Shown in pieces: positions 32,188 through 44,428 of a stretch of DNA of 64,000 nucleotides. The position numbers and the translations under genes were made by a program. The stretch covers positions 757,501-821,500 of the forward strand of contig JAJTWR010000254.1 of the NCBI GenBank assembly GCA_021613335.1, read 5' to 3'. A model generated the notes under the pieces. The model had not been told where the DNA came from and did not search any database. It saw nothing but the letters and a program-made list of their open reading frames with translations. Numbering within the stretch: the stretch's first letter is position 1; each line of letters opens with the position of its first letter. The stretch is from Whitmania pigra (Eukaryota > Annelida > Clitellata > Hirudinida > Haemopidae).

Positions 32188-32292
32188 ATTCATTCTTTTC
32201 TGGAGTCCTTCAAGCAATTAAGTTTGCTTTGATGGGTTGTTGGTGTTATCCTTATCGTCAATGCTCGTAGTTTGGTATATATTTGCCAAATA
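32188..32292 (+). pseudogene. Partial genomic duplicate of ALG6 exon 10 and following intron
   Basis: cattcttttctggag, ccttcaagcaatt, gggttgt and caatgctcgt recur in order as in 30860-30963. The copied stretch crosses the exon 10 donor at 30905 into intron sequence, so it arose from DNA, not spliced mRNA. It has small deletions and no open frame. Confidence 0.75.
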
Positions 32293-33136
32293 TTCAAGAT
32301 AGAGGATTTAGAACTCAACAGATCCCTACAAGTTAGATCTAATTGTTTGGGGCTACTAAAGACGATGGAATCTAAAAATTTCCGGGAAGAACGAATAAAT
32401 TGTCTGCCAAACAAGAGAGGAAAGGTAAATCATCAGGTAAATTTTCTGTCAAACCAGCTAAATACGTAATTAAATTTGACTGTTTCTTTGGAACTAGTCA
32501 GTAACTCGGCCGTTTGTTAGTCCACTGAGAATTTTGAAATTTAGGGATGATCGTCTCTGTGCTTCCTCCGTATTCACTCACAACCTCACGAAAATTGACT
32601 GAATGACTTTTTTTTACTTTTCTTGTTGGCCGGCAGTCCACTTGACGGCTGGTCAAGTCAGATGGCCCGGGTCAGAGTTTTTGCACCACTGATGTATATA
32701 GTTCGAAGCCTCTAATTTTAATATTCAAGGCACATTTTCCCAAAAATAACTTGACAATCAGAAATATTTAAAATAGCCGATATTTTAACAACTTCAAACA
32801 TGCTAAATGTGTATATAATATAATCCTATTTTGATTTTTGGGTTCGGATATTGAAAGCATTGAAGATTTTTTATTTTTGGATAAAAGATAGATTCGGAAG
32901 ACAAAGTTTTGAGTTGGTCGTAATAGTTACTATTAGCTAGCAATAAATGTCGACAAAATATTAAAAATGTAAACATTTTTTGGAGTTGGGAAAAACTGTC
33001 CTTTATGCCCTCCCATTATTTTCGGTAGTCTCTGAGTGTCGTAACAATTTGCAGAGATTTGTAGATAGATGCTTTTGTTGAGCTTGAATTGTAGTTGTGT
33101 TTGTTATTTGCGGAGTCAACAATCTTACTTTTAGTT
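32293..33136. other. Spacer between ALG6 duplicate and Ig gene
   Basis: No recognised gene. At 33137-33142 tttatt gives, on the minus strand, AATAAA about 180 bp beyond the stop of the Ig gene, a plausible polyA signal for it. Confidence 0.4.
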
Positions 33137-33319
33137 ATTTATTAAATTAACATTCGTCATGTTTCGCTTAATAATTTTCAACGATATTAATCTCCAATTT
33201 GTTAATTTATATTCTCAGATTAATTATATCTTAGTATAAAAATAAGAAAGCTTTTGAACTCGACTAAGTTTAATGAAACAAAAAATATGAAAAGAAGGTT
33301 GAAGCTGACAAAAAGACCC

Positions 33320-36300
33320 TCAAATCGTTTTTAGGAGCATGACCGGTAACAGCATCCAACAATTGCTCACTACTCCCTGCGCAACTGATTTCTTTGTAAC
33401 TTTCAGGTCATCATGTTTTACGTGAGAATTTTTTTCTGACGAGGCTTGGTCCCTCAGCAACATTTTCCTTTTTGAGAATTCCTGGTCCGACTCTTTGTTG
33501 AGAGAATGCATCTCTGAACGCAAAACACAACATAACGAAATTTATTTTGTTATAACAAAGTTTCCTTACTTTGAGCAAGAACAGTTTCCTGGCTGTGGTT
33601 CCCAATTGCATTGCCTGCAACTAATTTATACTTTCTGTAGCTTTCAGGCTTCACTTGCAGCATGTAAAGTTTGCTTTCTATGCCACCTCCAGGCCGAATC
33701 TGCCAACGAAACGAAGTCGGTAATGGATTAATACTTTAATAATCCCAAATTCGTTATTAAATGAGAGCATGGCGAAGATGCAAGGTCGCTATAGAAACAT
33801 TCTCTGAAGTTTAGACGAGAAATAATCGGGGCAAAGATGAGAAGATTTTATTGCCGTCTTAAGATTTGTCTCGATGTTACATGGAACAATTTTTTGCAGT
33901 TTCGCATTTTCAATATGGCTTATTTTTGAGAGTAACTGACTTAAATGTTGGTGATGACAATGCAAAAACTATTATCACTTTCCTTGAAATATGATAAAAA
34001 GCTAGCGAAAACAAAATGTCATGTCACTGGGCTATTATGTAAAATTAATGGCGAAAACACTTCAACAGGGAGATAATGGAATAGAAATTAAGCTGATAAT
34101 ACGCAAGTCATTCAGCCAATAAAACGCCCAGATATTAGAACTTTCTGAAAAGACAAGAAATTTATAAAACTGACTGCAATCTGGGTCCAATGGCCATTGA
34201 TAAAATCCCCTTCCGAAAGCCTCGTACTGTTGGAATCGACAACCCAGTAAAGGAAGTGCGTTGGTGGCTTTGAGATGACAGTGCACTTGAGGTGCACGTT
34301 TCTCTCGCCAAGAGATGCAAGTGTTTTTTCGCAAGCGATAGATGGCTTGTCTTAAAGAAAAGTTCAAATGTTATTCAAGCTGGATGCAAACAATGACAAA
34401 ACTCACGATGAACGGTTACGATAGCAGAGGTTGAGTTTGATTGGAGGCCAGGCACAGTGGCAACGCAAGTTATCCTTCTTCCGTCGTCACTCCTTTTCAT
34501 CATTGCTCCATGTTTCATCCTCCAACTGGTGAAAATAAGGCGCCTCAAGGATTTTTTGCCGCTGTAGGATATTCGATGCTGCAGAGAAAACTCGTCGGTG
34601 ACATCGGATTTGTCGATATGTATCGTCAAGTCTGGTGGGGGATAGCCACCCGTGGCCCTGCACGAAACGGTGCTTGGCATGTTCTCTACGAACACCAAAG
34701 TGTGATGAGCGAGGAAATTTCTATCGTCCACGTGCTGATCGGACGCACTGAGGCTTAAGTTGATGCTTTCGACGGCTGCTGAATAAAATTTTGACTTTAA
34801 CTTGTTGCGGTTCGTTCAAGGGAGAATGTCAAACCGCATGACTTAAAAACCGCTCGCTTCACTAATAAGACGCCAATATCAGAAGCATTGATGCCAGTGA
34901 TGGAAGGTAGAAGCCATCAATGGATGAGACTCCCAATGTTGAATGCATCTACAAGATGATGAAACGCCAATAACACTCGAGAATAACCGCACGAACAGAT
35001 GCCGATGGAGACAAATAATTGAATTTTATTTCTGCATTCCAAAGAGTTGGCGGTGCGAGACGAGGATAGGCATTTTGAACTGTCAGAAAACTTTGACTTG
35101 CACCAGTCACTTTCATATTTTCGAGAGTTTGTTGAAAAGCAACGATGGAGCTTGCTTGGGTCATCAACTGACCTCGACGCGAAGGATTGAAGCTGCTTTT
35201 CATCTGAAGATGCTCGCTTTGAAAACTGCTCTCAGAAACAACGAACATAAAAGAAAGCGTAGAAGCACTAATTGACTAATAAAATATGCTTGTTAGATGC
35301 CTCGGTGTCATTCTATGTCTGTCAAATTGAAAGAAGGCATCTAGGAAGGAAACCAACGAAAGCCAACCTCTCACAAAAACGTAATGAGTAACTGAATTGA
35401 GCAGCTTATTGTGTGGACCGTTGACTTCGCACGTGTAATTGCCGCTGTCCTCGACAATGACATCTGTCGAAATAAACAATCTGCTTGAGGAATTCGATGG
35501 TGAGAAAGAAATTTACAAATAAACCAAGAAACTAGTGCATTCGTTATTTTACGTGAAATAAACAATTCCAGAGTGAAAATCTTCGATTGTCGGCCAAATG
35601 ACACTTTGAATCTTCCGGAAGATTCAAATGGTTCCATCAAATTGCCCATCATATTGATCTGGAAATGAATTCATCTCAATTTTTGAAAATATAGTTGAGG
35701 TTCTTTTAAACTGACGAAACCTGAGACTCTTCATCGAGTTGAATCTTTCTCCAGAGTATGGGGTTATCGAAAAAGTTGAAATTAGCGTATTTGAAGGCGC
35801 ATTCAAAGTGTATGGTCGATCCGACGTTGGTTACGAACACCCTACTTTTGGTCACCATTTCCACTGCATCGTCTCCCAGAACTGCTGAAAAGGTAAAATT
35901 CAAGTAAAATTACAGCGACACGTTTTCAGGGCTTTAAAGAAATGTGTCTCAATGCAAACAAGAACTTTCATGACACATACAATTTTTGAACGACTTTTCA
36001 AAGAAATGAGTTGTTCTGCTTTTGGAAAAGATCCTCATGAGCATAAAGGTTAACAACCATTTTTCATGTACTGGAAACAACATGACAATAGGATTGACCG
36101 CCTCACTAATTTAATAGTTCCATTATCGCCAATCCGTTTTTGACAGCGGACAATTAATTTATACGAGTTAGATTAATCTGGCGCTAAACAATTTAAAAAG
36201 TATTTCCGAAACAGGTGTCACGAGGTTCTGCTCAAATGCAGAAAGTGAACTTATATCCATGTGGAATCATCGTTTTATTTATTTAATAAATAATAAAACT

Positions 36301-38114
36301 AATAATACAACCCAGTAGTCGTCAATCTACGCAATCAACTTACGTAATTAGAAGAAAGCTTAACAGCCAATCAACTATCGCAAAGTAAGAATATCGATTT
36401 TCTACTATTTTACAATTCAAATTTCGTGTTTAAAAATAAATAAAACAATAATTAGTATACATTTTCATAATCTGAATGTTAGAAAGTGTTTTCGAATTTG
36501 CTGAATTGATTTTTAGTAAAACACTCTGTCAAATTTTTAGTCGGCAAATTCTCTTAGGAAGCTTCCACGATGTTGTCATTAAAAGCAGAGATGTCTTTTC
36601 CTTGCTAGAAAGTTTTCTATCTTCCGCTTTGTGGAGAATTATTATAAATGCTAGAAAGACGGGGTGTTTTAATATTTAAATATTTGTCCAAAAAATGCGA
36701 TAATTGACAAGATATTGGAAACAATTATCAACTGGTAATGTTATTCAAATTGTTAAGGAGAAAGAAAGTTTCTGCTGACTGGAACATTCTATCATTCCCG
36801 TCATAATTACGATAAAAAAATAATTCTTTCAAATTTTATTTCAAAAACGTTCTTCTATTGGATTTAAAAACATACAGCGTATGCATGTTCACGAATAATC
36901 CAAACAAATTTACTTCAATGTTTCAAGCAGATGGTTGAAACATAAACACAATTAAATGCAGAAGAAATTCAGAATAAACTTCTATGGCGCTTTCTGGACC
37001 ATTCGGTGTCCGATGAAATAAATGGAGCAGAAATAAACAGTGCAGTTGCTGTCAGTTGCATCCCTGAATGAAATGCTTGCGTTATTTTATTGTCAGAAAA
37101 TGGGGAAGCGTGGAGTAAAGCATCTTATGGTCCTTTATGATCCACTAAGGAGCTCATTGTTTATAACTTCCATGCAACCACCCGGAATGCAAAATAAAAT
37201 ACTTGTCGCCAGTTTCTGAGCAGAAGACTTCATGAACCTTCCTGTCAATGCACTCCATCAAGTTTATCTTTCTGCGCCAACAGCGTTTTGAAAATTTTCA
37301 ACAATCCTTCAGGCTCCTCGTAATATTCCAAAAATTAAATAAAAGAAAACATCTGGCGCAGTAATAACAATGTTTAATAAGTCGACAAAGGCTCGTTAAT
37401 GATGCTGTAATAACTAATCCAATTTGTTTCTCACGACGTCTTGAACAACCGAAAAAGAAGTGTTTGCTTTGGTTCTCGTTAAAATATTGATGCCGTGTTA
37501 AGATGGTAATATGCGAGCATTTTTAATTGCCGTTTTAATTACTTTCGAAGTGTCCTGAGCGAGCAATTTATACATTTAAAATGTTTAAGGTGATTTGGCT
37601 TTGTTAGTATTTTTAAGTTCTTCAAACATGAATTTCTGAAATTCGTGTTTTATTACCTATTAACGTCTTCATCGTAAAATGGTAGTTCAGAAAACCGTAG
37701 GGAATGATTGAACTGATATGCAAATGTTTGCAAAATTTCTACGACATATTTAAAAAAGCATTTGCAACCCAGAATTGGGCATCGTTAAGTAGTTTTTTTC
37801 TGGGACCTCGCAAATGCTAGTTATAATTCAAATTTTAATTTATTTTTAAAAATGCTCTGCTAAGAGTTCATTAAGAGGCATTTATTTCTGAAAAATGACC
37901 ACAACGCAAGATTGTACACTTCACTTAAACAAGTTATTTTCGAAGCCTAAAAGCTCTTTTCATGAACTGGAATGAAATTCGAACGACATTCTGAACTTCA
38001 AGGTTCTTGTGGCGCTGTAAAGGCTGAGAAATAAAACAAATCAATGAAGTACTCACCCAGGTTATGTCGAGAAAATAAGCAGACAAGGAGGATCATGTCA
38101 TGCCAAGAAAGCAT
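33320..38114 (-). CDS. Secreted, probably GPI-anchored protein with three Ig domains, complete, eight exons
   Basis: Minus-strand exons: 38114-38057, 35884-35721, 35658-35564, 35480-35368, 34775-34407, 34350-34175, 33699-33570, 33513-33320. They sum to 1299 nt (432 residues) with matching phases. The first exon encodes a signal peptide, MLSWHDMILLVCLFSRHNL. Ig domain 1: TIHFECAFKYANFNFF, NPILWRKIQ, EDSGNYTCEV. Ig domain 2: MPSTVSCRATGGYPPPDL, GRRITCVATVPG. Ig domain 3: VHLKCTVISKPPTHFLYWVV, YRKYKLVAGNAIGNHSQETV. A basic, polar linker and a short hydrophobic end (VVSNCWMLLPVMLLKTI) follow, suggesting a GPI-attachment signal rather than a full transmembrane domain. Such proteins usually act in cell adhesion or recognition; the exact family is not recognised. 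The 35564 donor (TT|gtttat) is weak and is the least sure boundary. Intron 1 is 2.2 kb. Confidence 0.82.
35885..38056 (-). other. Intron 1 of the Ig-domain gene
   Basis: A 2.2-kb intron, AT-rich, with no recognised nested gene or transposon. Its phase (1) agrees between the signal-peptide exon and the first Ig exon. Confidence 0.6.
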
Positions 38115-39125
38115 TTTTGAAATTTCAAACTCCGAAGAGATTCCTAGAGCATCGTTTCTCGGTCTTCATATTTCTGTAAAAAAACATTTGCGGTTTTATT
38201 AAAAAATAAACGTTTGTGATATTTAACAATTCGAGCTGAGAACATGTTGAAAGTTAATAAATGCTGAATAAGCCGAAGTCCATTGTCCCGATTACTATAA
38301 AAAATCTTCTAAATTGAACCATTAAGAGGAATAAAAATTGATTTTATCGGCAGCCAATTAAAATTACAATTTTATAGTGCTAAATAAAACAATAAGCGGA
38401 CGAATTAGTAAAATTTATTGGTGAAACATGTTGTCAGATGAACGAAATAATTCAAGCTCGATGTTTTGAAAAAGCCGCATTTCAATTCCTGAGAAGTAAC
38501 TTTTCGACTTTCATTCCAATGTAATTTCGCACGAGTTGCCAATTGCGGTCAGATTCGAATTAAAAAAACTTCCAAGTGATTGATTCAAAAACGCTTATCA
38601 CATCTGTCCAAGAATGCGTTTTTAAATAAAAAAAAAATTGTTTCGTCAGTGTCCCATGTTCAACGATGAACCTCGAGTGCATCATCTGGCTAGGAGACAT
38701 TTTACGGACCATCAGCAGGTGCGAGAATATAGTGGTGCCTATTTGCAATGAGAGAGTGCATCAACAGAGCCATCCTGACTGACAACGTGCCAGGCAAAGT
38801 GAAACAAATGAAATTTCAAACAAGCCTTCCATCATCTCCTCACATCATTATCTCCTGCTGAATCAAGTTTTATCGCACATCGACTGATCAATTTTAATGT
38901 TTTCTGGGCTTCAATGCTTTGTTTCGTTCCATCTTAACTTGGTGATCGTTCCCCGTTGTTCTTATTGGGAGACAAATGAATTAATTTCCTTGAGGATGAT
39001 TGAAAATAAAATTCGTCCAAGTCAATTTGATGGAAATTATTGCAGTTCATAACGGATGGCACCCTATGGGAAGAAGCATTTGTTTTCTTTCCTCTTGGTT
39101 TTTTAGCTGAGGTTTTAATTTTCAT
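38115..39125. other. 5' flank of the Ig gene, no gene recognised
   Basis: Upstream (minus-strand sense) region of the Ig gene. Two short minus-strand open stretches (around 38560-38748 and 38934-39125) have no recognisable domain or supporting splice sites. Confidence 0.35.
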
Positions 39126-39790
39126 GAGTCGGTGAAGAAATCTCGAGGAATTTCATTCGCCATTTTGTTTTCCTCACTGTCTTGCCTCAAAATTTCTCAA
39201 ATAATCTACGAACTCACCACCATCATTCGAACTCCTTGATGACTCAATTAATTGGTAATTATGTAATAATTCAGTATCCACAAATTCCACGAATTGTGAC
39301 CGCAAAAAATCTTCGTTCTGCAAATTGTCGTTGTGCTTTGCGAAAACATCCTTTACAGAAGTTTCAAAGGAATCATTCGCTTGTAAACATCTTTACAAGC
39401 ATCGGGCAGTTTGTCGCGGATGGTTTCATTGTCAATCGGAGGTTCCGGGAGTTGGTGCCATACATCTGAGCTTTGACACCTCCATTCACTCAGAGTCTTG
39501 TGCTCCACCTGTTCATACGTTACGATCGGCCTCTGGTTATCGGTCAATTCCATGAAGACATCCTCCATATTTAAAGCAACTTTTATAAACGATCGTTTAG
39601 AAAAAGTAACATTCGAAGACACGAAATGTTGCATTTGAAATTGAGCAACTCACCTCCGATGCAAACATTCGATGTTGAGAGTGTAATTTCTGTGTTGAGG
39701 TGGTCGATTCAGGGAGTTGTGAAGCTGGTGCATGCACGCCTCTGTACGCTCGAAAGCTTGGGTCGCAACTGCTTGTAGATCCTAATTGCC
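39126..39790 (-). pseudogene. Unrecognised coding-like region with frame breaks
   Basis: On the minus strand three adjoining blocks read like protein: DLQAVATQAFERTEACMHQL onward (39785-39655), NMEDVFMELTDNQRPIVTYE to KLPDACKDVYK (39580-39365), and, in another frame, DSFETSVKDVFAKHNDNLQN to VDYLRNFEARQ (39355-39165). The first block ends at a good donor (gtgagt), but no acceptor gives a compatible phase. The second to third step needs a frameshift. Balanced, charged composition favours former or unmodelled coding sequence. I do not recognise the family. Confidence 0.35.
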
Positions 39791-40661
39791 ATCTTCGTCG
39801 TCCTCAGCATCTTCATGATTCAAAAAAAGGAGATTTAATTAAATCGATTGGAGGCTGAAGAGGCACTAATTGAACTTGAGCTCATTAGTCGCCTTCGAAT
39901 GACGGAAGTTGCAACTGAATGATCGACTTCTCGCGCTCCTAATGAACACATTTTGATTGATCGCTCATATTTCTGCTTAGTTAAATTCATTTGCTAAATT
40001 TAATCTAAATTAACTTAGCTAATGAGCGAAATGAGCAGTCTTGCATTTAACTCCATTTCAGAGCCACGTCTCAGGCGTTTGAATGAATACGATATCATTA
40101 AATATATTACCTATTAAAGATTTATACATAATCACTAAATTTATACGAAATAAATAAAATTATATAAAGTAATTAAATTAGTATTGATTAGCTAAATTTT
40201 TGCTAGAAATACTTCGAAAGGAGAATGATAAAAGTGATCTCGTGAATCGGATGATTTGATTTCCGACGAATGGCTGTAGGCAAGAAAGGAATTATTTTGA
40301 TCTCAATCTGTCAAATGTAATTATTTTGAGCCTCAATTTGAGTAGATTTAATCAAATGTAATCGCTGAATATTCGGTGTCATCCGACCAAACAGCAAACA
40401 ACCTCAAGCCGCAAGAGCTCATTAACAGAGTGCAGTCAAGCATGGGGTTCCACTTGAGTGCCTACATGACTACTAATCTTGCTTCAACGTTGTCAGCAAA
40501 TGTTCTTAAGTTTTTCAACCTTTAAAATCGTCTGATTTAAAAAAAAAACTTCTTTAATTTTTGAATTATCAAGATCTTCAAGATCACTGATTTCGTAAGT
40601 TTTAAGGCATTTAGAAAAAATTTATTGAGTTAAGAAAATTGACGGATCGGATTCATAATTG
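39791..40661. other. Spacer upstream of the CARD gene
   Basis: AT-rich with repeated aattaaat/tagctaa words (about 39980-40200). No gene or promoter motif can be assigned. Confidence 0.4.
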
Positions 40662-41637
40662 ATGGATGACTATTCGAGGATTCAACTCATAAAAACGAGA
40701 CACGAGTTGTTGGCCACCCTGGATGCCTCTATTTGTTCACAGATCAATGGAATGCACGAACACGGAGCAATGAGTTTGGAGAAGTTTCTTGATATACTTG
40801 AACAAAAGGGCCGAGGATGTTTCCAAGAGTTGTGTCAGCTGCTGGAAATTAAAAGTCCTCAACTTCTGCTCCTTTTAGTTGGATGGGAAGAACGAGGGTC
40901 GGCGGTTAAACAACTTGGGAAAAGAAAAGTTGGTCAGGAATTTGGCTTTATTTCGTATTTATTTTTTTAGAATAAATCTGGATGCACTGTTGAAAATTAT
41001 GATATTTAATTTAAAATCATTTGTTAAAACAGATGATATTTGCATCCCTAAATTTGCATTCTAGCTGTAGTTCTAGGATATTCACTCTTGATATGCTCGA
41101 GAACCAAATGAAGTCGTAATCCAATTTCCATAAAATTCTACTTCTATTTATAATTGATGTCGAAAAATCTACCTAACGATAAATACATTTAAACTATTAG
41201 GAGCATAAACATATTTTTTTAAACATAGTAACTTTAAATTCAGCATCGGCATCGAGTGCTTGGTGTCAAATACGTTACAACAAAGTCTTTCTCTCTCGAA
41301 TGCTTGATGTTCAAAAGCTACTTGAGCCTCTCATTCAACAAAAGATTATTAATTTCAAAGAAGCAAGAGAAATTAGGCAGCAAGAAACCAGCCTGGAAAA
41401 AATCGAAACTTTGATTAACATCTTGGAAAGAAAACCTCCCCATTATTTCGACGCATTCCTGGATTCTCTATCGACTCATTATCCACATGTTTTCTTGAAA
41501 ATAGTGTCCATAGGTGAGACAAATAAAGCCTATAATATATTGAATATTATCAATTAAACATATATTTACAATACATTTGTTACATAATTACGTAAATGTT
41601 TATCATTCCTCAAGCAAATACCACAGACTCAGATTGA
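40662..41637 (+). CDS. Tandem-CARD protein of 183 residues, three exons
   Basis: Exons: 40662-40932, 41244-41513, 41627-41637 (552 nt, all phase 1 junctions, ending ATAG|ACTCAGATTGA). The first domain has the helical pattern of a CARD or related death fold: IKTRHELLATLDASICSQIN, GAMSLEKFLDILEQKGRGCF and QELCQLLEIKSPQLL. The second is a more canonical CARD: NKVFLSRMLDVQKLLEPLIQ, INFKEAREIRQQETSLEKIE, TLINILERKPPHYFDAFLDS. CARDs mediate homotypic assembly in apoptosis and innate immune signalling. No caspase, NB-ARC or helicase domain is attached, so it would be a CARD-only adaptor or inhibitor. An AATAAA at 41760-41765 is well placed. The tiny last exon and the exon 1 donor (gtcagg) are the weakest points; a longer protein with further exons is the alternative. 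Confidence 0.65.
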
Positions 41638-42371
41638 GGTATCAGAACTTCATGTTGATACGTTAGGTTTCGTCCGAGATCCAAGATATGATTTATAATC
41701 ACAATATTTAAAAGGTAATATAATTGACAAGAAATGTTCACCACTTCCTTTTTTAGGCCAATAAACGTTTATTACTTGCTGTTTTTATATCTTTATTCAT
41801 TAATGTTTTTGCGCTCAAATATTGTGCATTTATTTAGATTTCTGTATAATTGATGTACCATCTTTGTGTTGTCATTTGACCATAATCCGATTGATGACTT
41901 GGGTGAAGCCCAATTGAACTAAATCACTTTTCAGTATTTCAGTAGTGGTTAAACGTGAATAAGTAAAATATTTTATATTCAGGAGGACACAAATTACACA
42001 AATCTCAACAAGCGCATTTAACATGGTGGGAGCTGACATTTACAAAGGCGCCTGGATGTAATTGCGTCGGCTGTGATTGTTGTTTCATCGGTCCGTTAAA
42101 AGTGTCGATTTGTGCTCTACCAATAAATTAACGTTTTGAGAGTACTTGGGATGAACTGAAAATCTCAAGAAGATTTGGAAAACAAACTTTCAAAGCTCTC
42201 ATTGAATCGGCATAGATTGCAGACTGAATAAATTTTCTGATTTGACATCTTTTTATGAATTCTTCAGAAAATATTCTGTAAATTTACATTTTATAAATAT
42301 TCATCTATAATCTGGAACTTCATTTTCTATCGAATGATTTGAAAAGTTGATAAACTGTCGCAATCCCGTTA
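41638..42371. other. CARD gene 3' flank
   Basis: Probable 3' UTR to about 41780, then AT-rich spacer up to the hAT element. Nothing else recognised. Confidence 0.4.
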
Positions 42372-44420
42372 CAGAGGCGTAGCTAGGGGGGGGCAAGGGG
42401 GTACATATGTCCCCGGGCGCCAAGATACAGGGGCGCCAAAATGAGGGTTACCTAATTTTTGCGACATTGGTAAAACAGGTCACACTCACAAGCTAGCCAA
42501 CAGCGGCGGCTGGAGCAGGGCAGATATGAGCCATCGTCTGATACGTCTGCCATCCAGACCTGGTTGATGCTGCTGCCAGCTCAGTGAACTCAGTGAGCCC
42601 ACCACCACTGCTGCCAGTCAGGATACGGATTCTGCATGCACTCTGCAGTGGCTACTACTGTAATACTACTAAGTTGTTGACGAACTTATTGTGGTTTAAA
42701 ACGGATTACACTCTATTAAGGTATATTAAAACTTTTTATCAGAGACTGGTTGTGGTTGTTGTAATATAGACAAAGATAAACAACATTCGTGAAAGCGTGA
42801 AATAATAGTTTGTATTAAAAATCAAAGAATCATTTTTAGGTTATATCGAGATATATTCAAAAGATGCTGCAAGCCTAGAGAAAGTCATCGTCGAGAGACT
42901 GAATTCTGATGAGATACCTCTAGCCGACTGTCGAGCTCAATGTTATGACAATGCTTCGGTGATGACTGGGCATATATCTGGCCTTCAACAACGAATATGT
43001 GACAGAAATCCTAGAGCACTGTTCGTCAACTGTGACAACCACAGCTTAAATTTAGCAGGTGTGTATTCAGCTAAGCAAGATCCTGTTGTCGTAACTTTTT
43101 TTTGGAACACTTGAAAGCATATATTCGTTTTTCTCTCATTCAACAATTCGTTGGGAAGAATTAAAAAGAGCTCTTCCCATAACAGTAAAAAGAGAGTCTG
43201 AAACACGCTGGAGTGCACGATCTGAAGCTGTTAAAGCTATCCATGAAGGACTGGATGAACTAGTTGGATTGCTAGGGAAATTATCGGAAGACTCCACTAT
43301 GACACCTGAAACTAGAAGTGGTGCACAACAGTTACTGACCTGTATATTGAATTTTAATTTCATAGTTTTATTACACTTCTGGAATGTCGTTCTTGGAAAA
43401 ATTGATCGTGCACAGAAGCGCCTACAAGATCCTACCATAAATTTCAAGGAAGCTGCGACTGATATTGAATCTTTGGAGCAAGAATTTATCAAGCTTCGTG
43501 ATGATTTGAGCCTGGCTGCGGTCGAAAACGCCAGAACAAAATTCACAGCATGGGATATTCCGGTAGAAAGAAGAATTAGGCGACGTAGGAGAATGCCTGG
43601 AGAACTGGCAAGAGATGCAGGACTCCCATCAGAAGAGGAAGTAATGCGTGTTATGAAGAATGTGTTCGATCGTCTTCAACAGGAGATGTCAACACGTTTT
43701 TCACGACTCAAAGACCTGAACACAAAATTTGGATTTCTGCTGGACGTTAAGACTCTTCTGACATCTGACACAGATGAAGATGAAATTCGTCGAAGTTGTG
43801 CAGATTTTGCAACTTTCTAAGACACGGACATTAATGGCTACGAACTCTTCACCAGAATGCTGCTGAGAAAGCGAACTGAAACTCTACCAGAAACTCCTTT
43901 GGATCTCCTTGGTTTTATTGTGCTTTATGGAAGCGACGTATTTCCGAATTTTCGAATTTCACTACAAATTTTGTTAGCAATAGCGGTTTCAATTGCAAGC
44001 TGTGAACGATCATTCAGCAAATTGAAACTTATTTTGTCGTATCTGCGTGCATCAATGGGACAGGATCGTCTCAGTGATCTTGCTCTTCTTAGTATAGAAA
44101 GAGAAACGCTTGAGAAAACAGACTTTGATGACGTTATTGATCAGTTTGCAACTGTTAAATCAAAAAAAAAAAATCTATTTTAGACAATATTAGACTACTA
44201 TGCATGTAAATCATCTTAGACTGACTGATTGGGTGACTGATGCGCTACTATTTGTAGAATGGTTTTTCACTTTTAAATGGATGCCTTGTGCCATTAAAAT
44301 TTGATTTTTATTTCAATTTCAAATTTAGTGTAATACAGTAAGATTAAATATATAGACATGGAAAAGGGCGCCAATTCTATAGTTTGTCCCCGGGCGCAAA
44401 ATACCCAGGCTACGCCTCTG
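42372..44420 (+). mobile_element. hAT transposon of the ZMYM1/DUF4371 type, 2.05 kb
   Basis: The ends are CAGAGGCGTAGCTAGGG and, reverse-complemented at the right, CAGAGGCGTAGCCTGGG. Both continue into a cccgggcgc-type inner block (ccccgggcgccaa; ccccgggcgcaaa). Flanking octamers tcccgtta and ccctgtta agree at six of eight positions. It shares the CAGAGGCG end with the hAT element at 2554. It contains C-terminal transposase fragments only. Confidence 0.88.
42838..44183 (+). pseudogene. hAT (ZMYM1-like) transposase, N-terminally deleted and frameshifted
   Basis: It starts abruptly after tttttag with GYIEIYSKDAASLEKVIVER. It continues with the DUF4371 core: LADCRAQCYDNASVMTGHIS and RALFVNCDNHSLNLAG. 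A frame break near 43080 is followed by an open middle region to 43820 (ETRWSARSEAVKAIHEGLDE; EQEFIKLRDDLSLAAVENAR). After a stop, the hAT dimerisation domain follows (43857-44183): LLAIAVSIASCERSFSKLKL, DRLSDLALLSIERE. The zinc-finger N-terminus is absent. Confidence 0.85.
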
Positions 44421-44428
44421 CCCTGTTA

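Noticed and set aside
35368..38056. CRISPR array or satellite in the 2-kb AT-rich intron
   Set aside because: No regularly spaced repeats were found, and the setting is a eukaryotic intron.
43136..43546. 136-codon minus-strand open frame
   Set aside because: Antisense shadow of the hAT transposase middle region, which has clear family motifs on the + strand.
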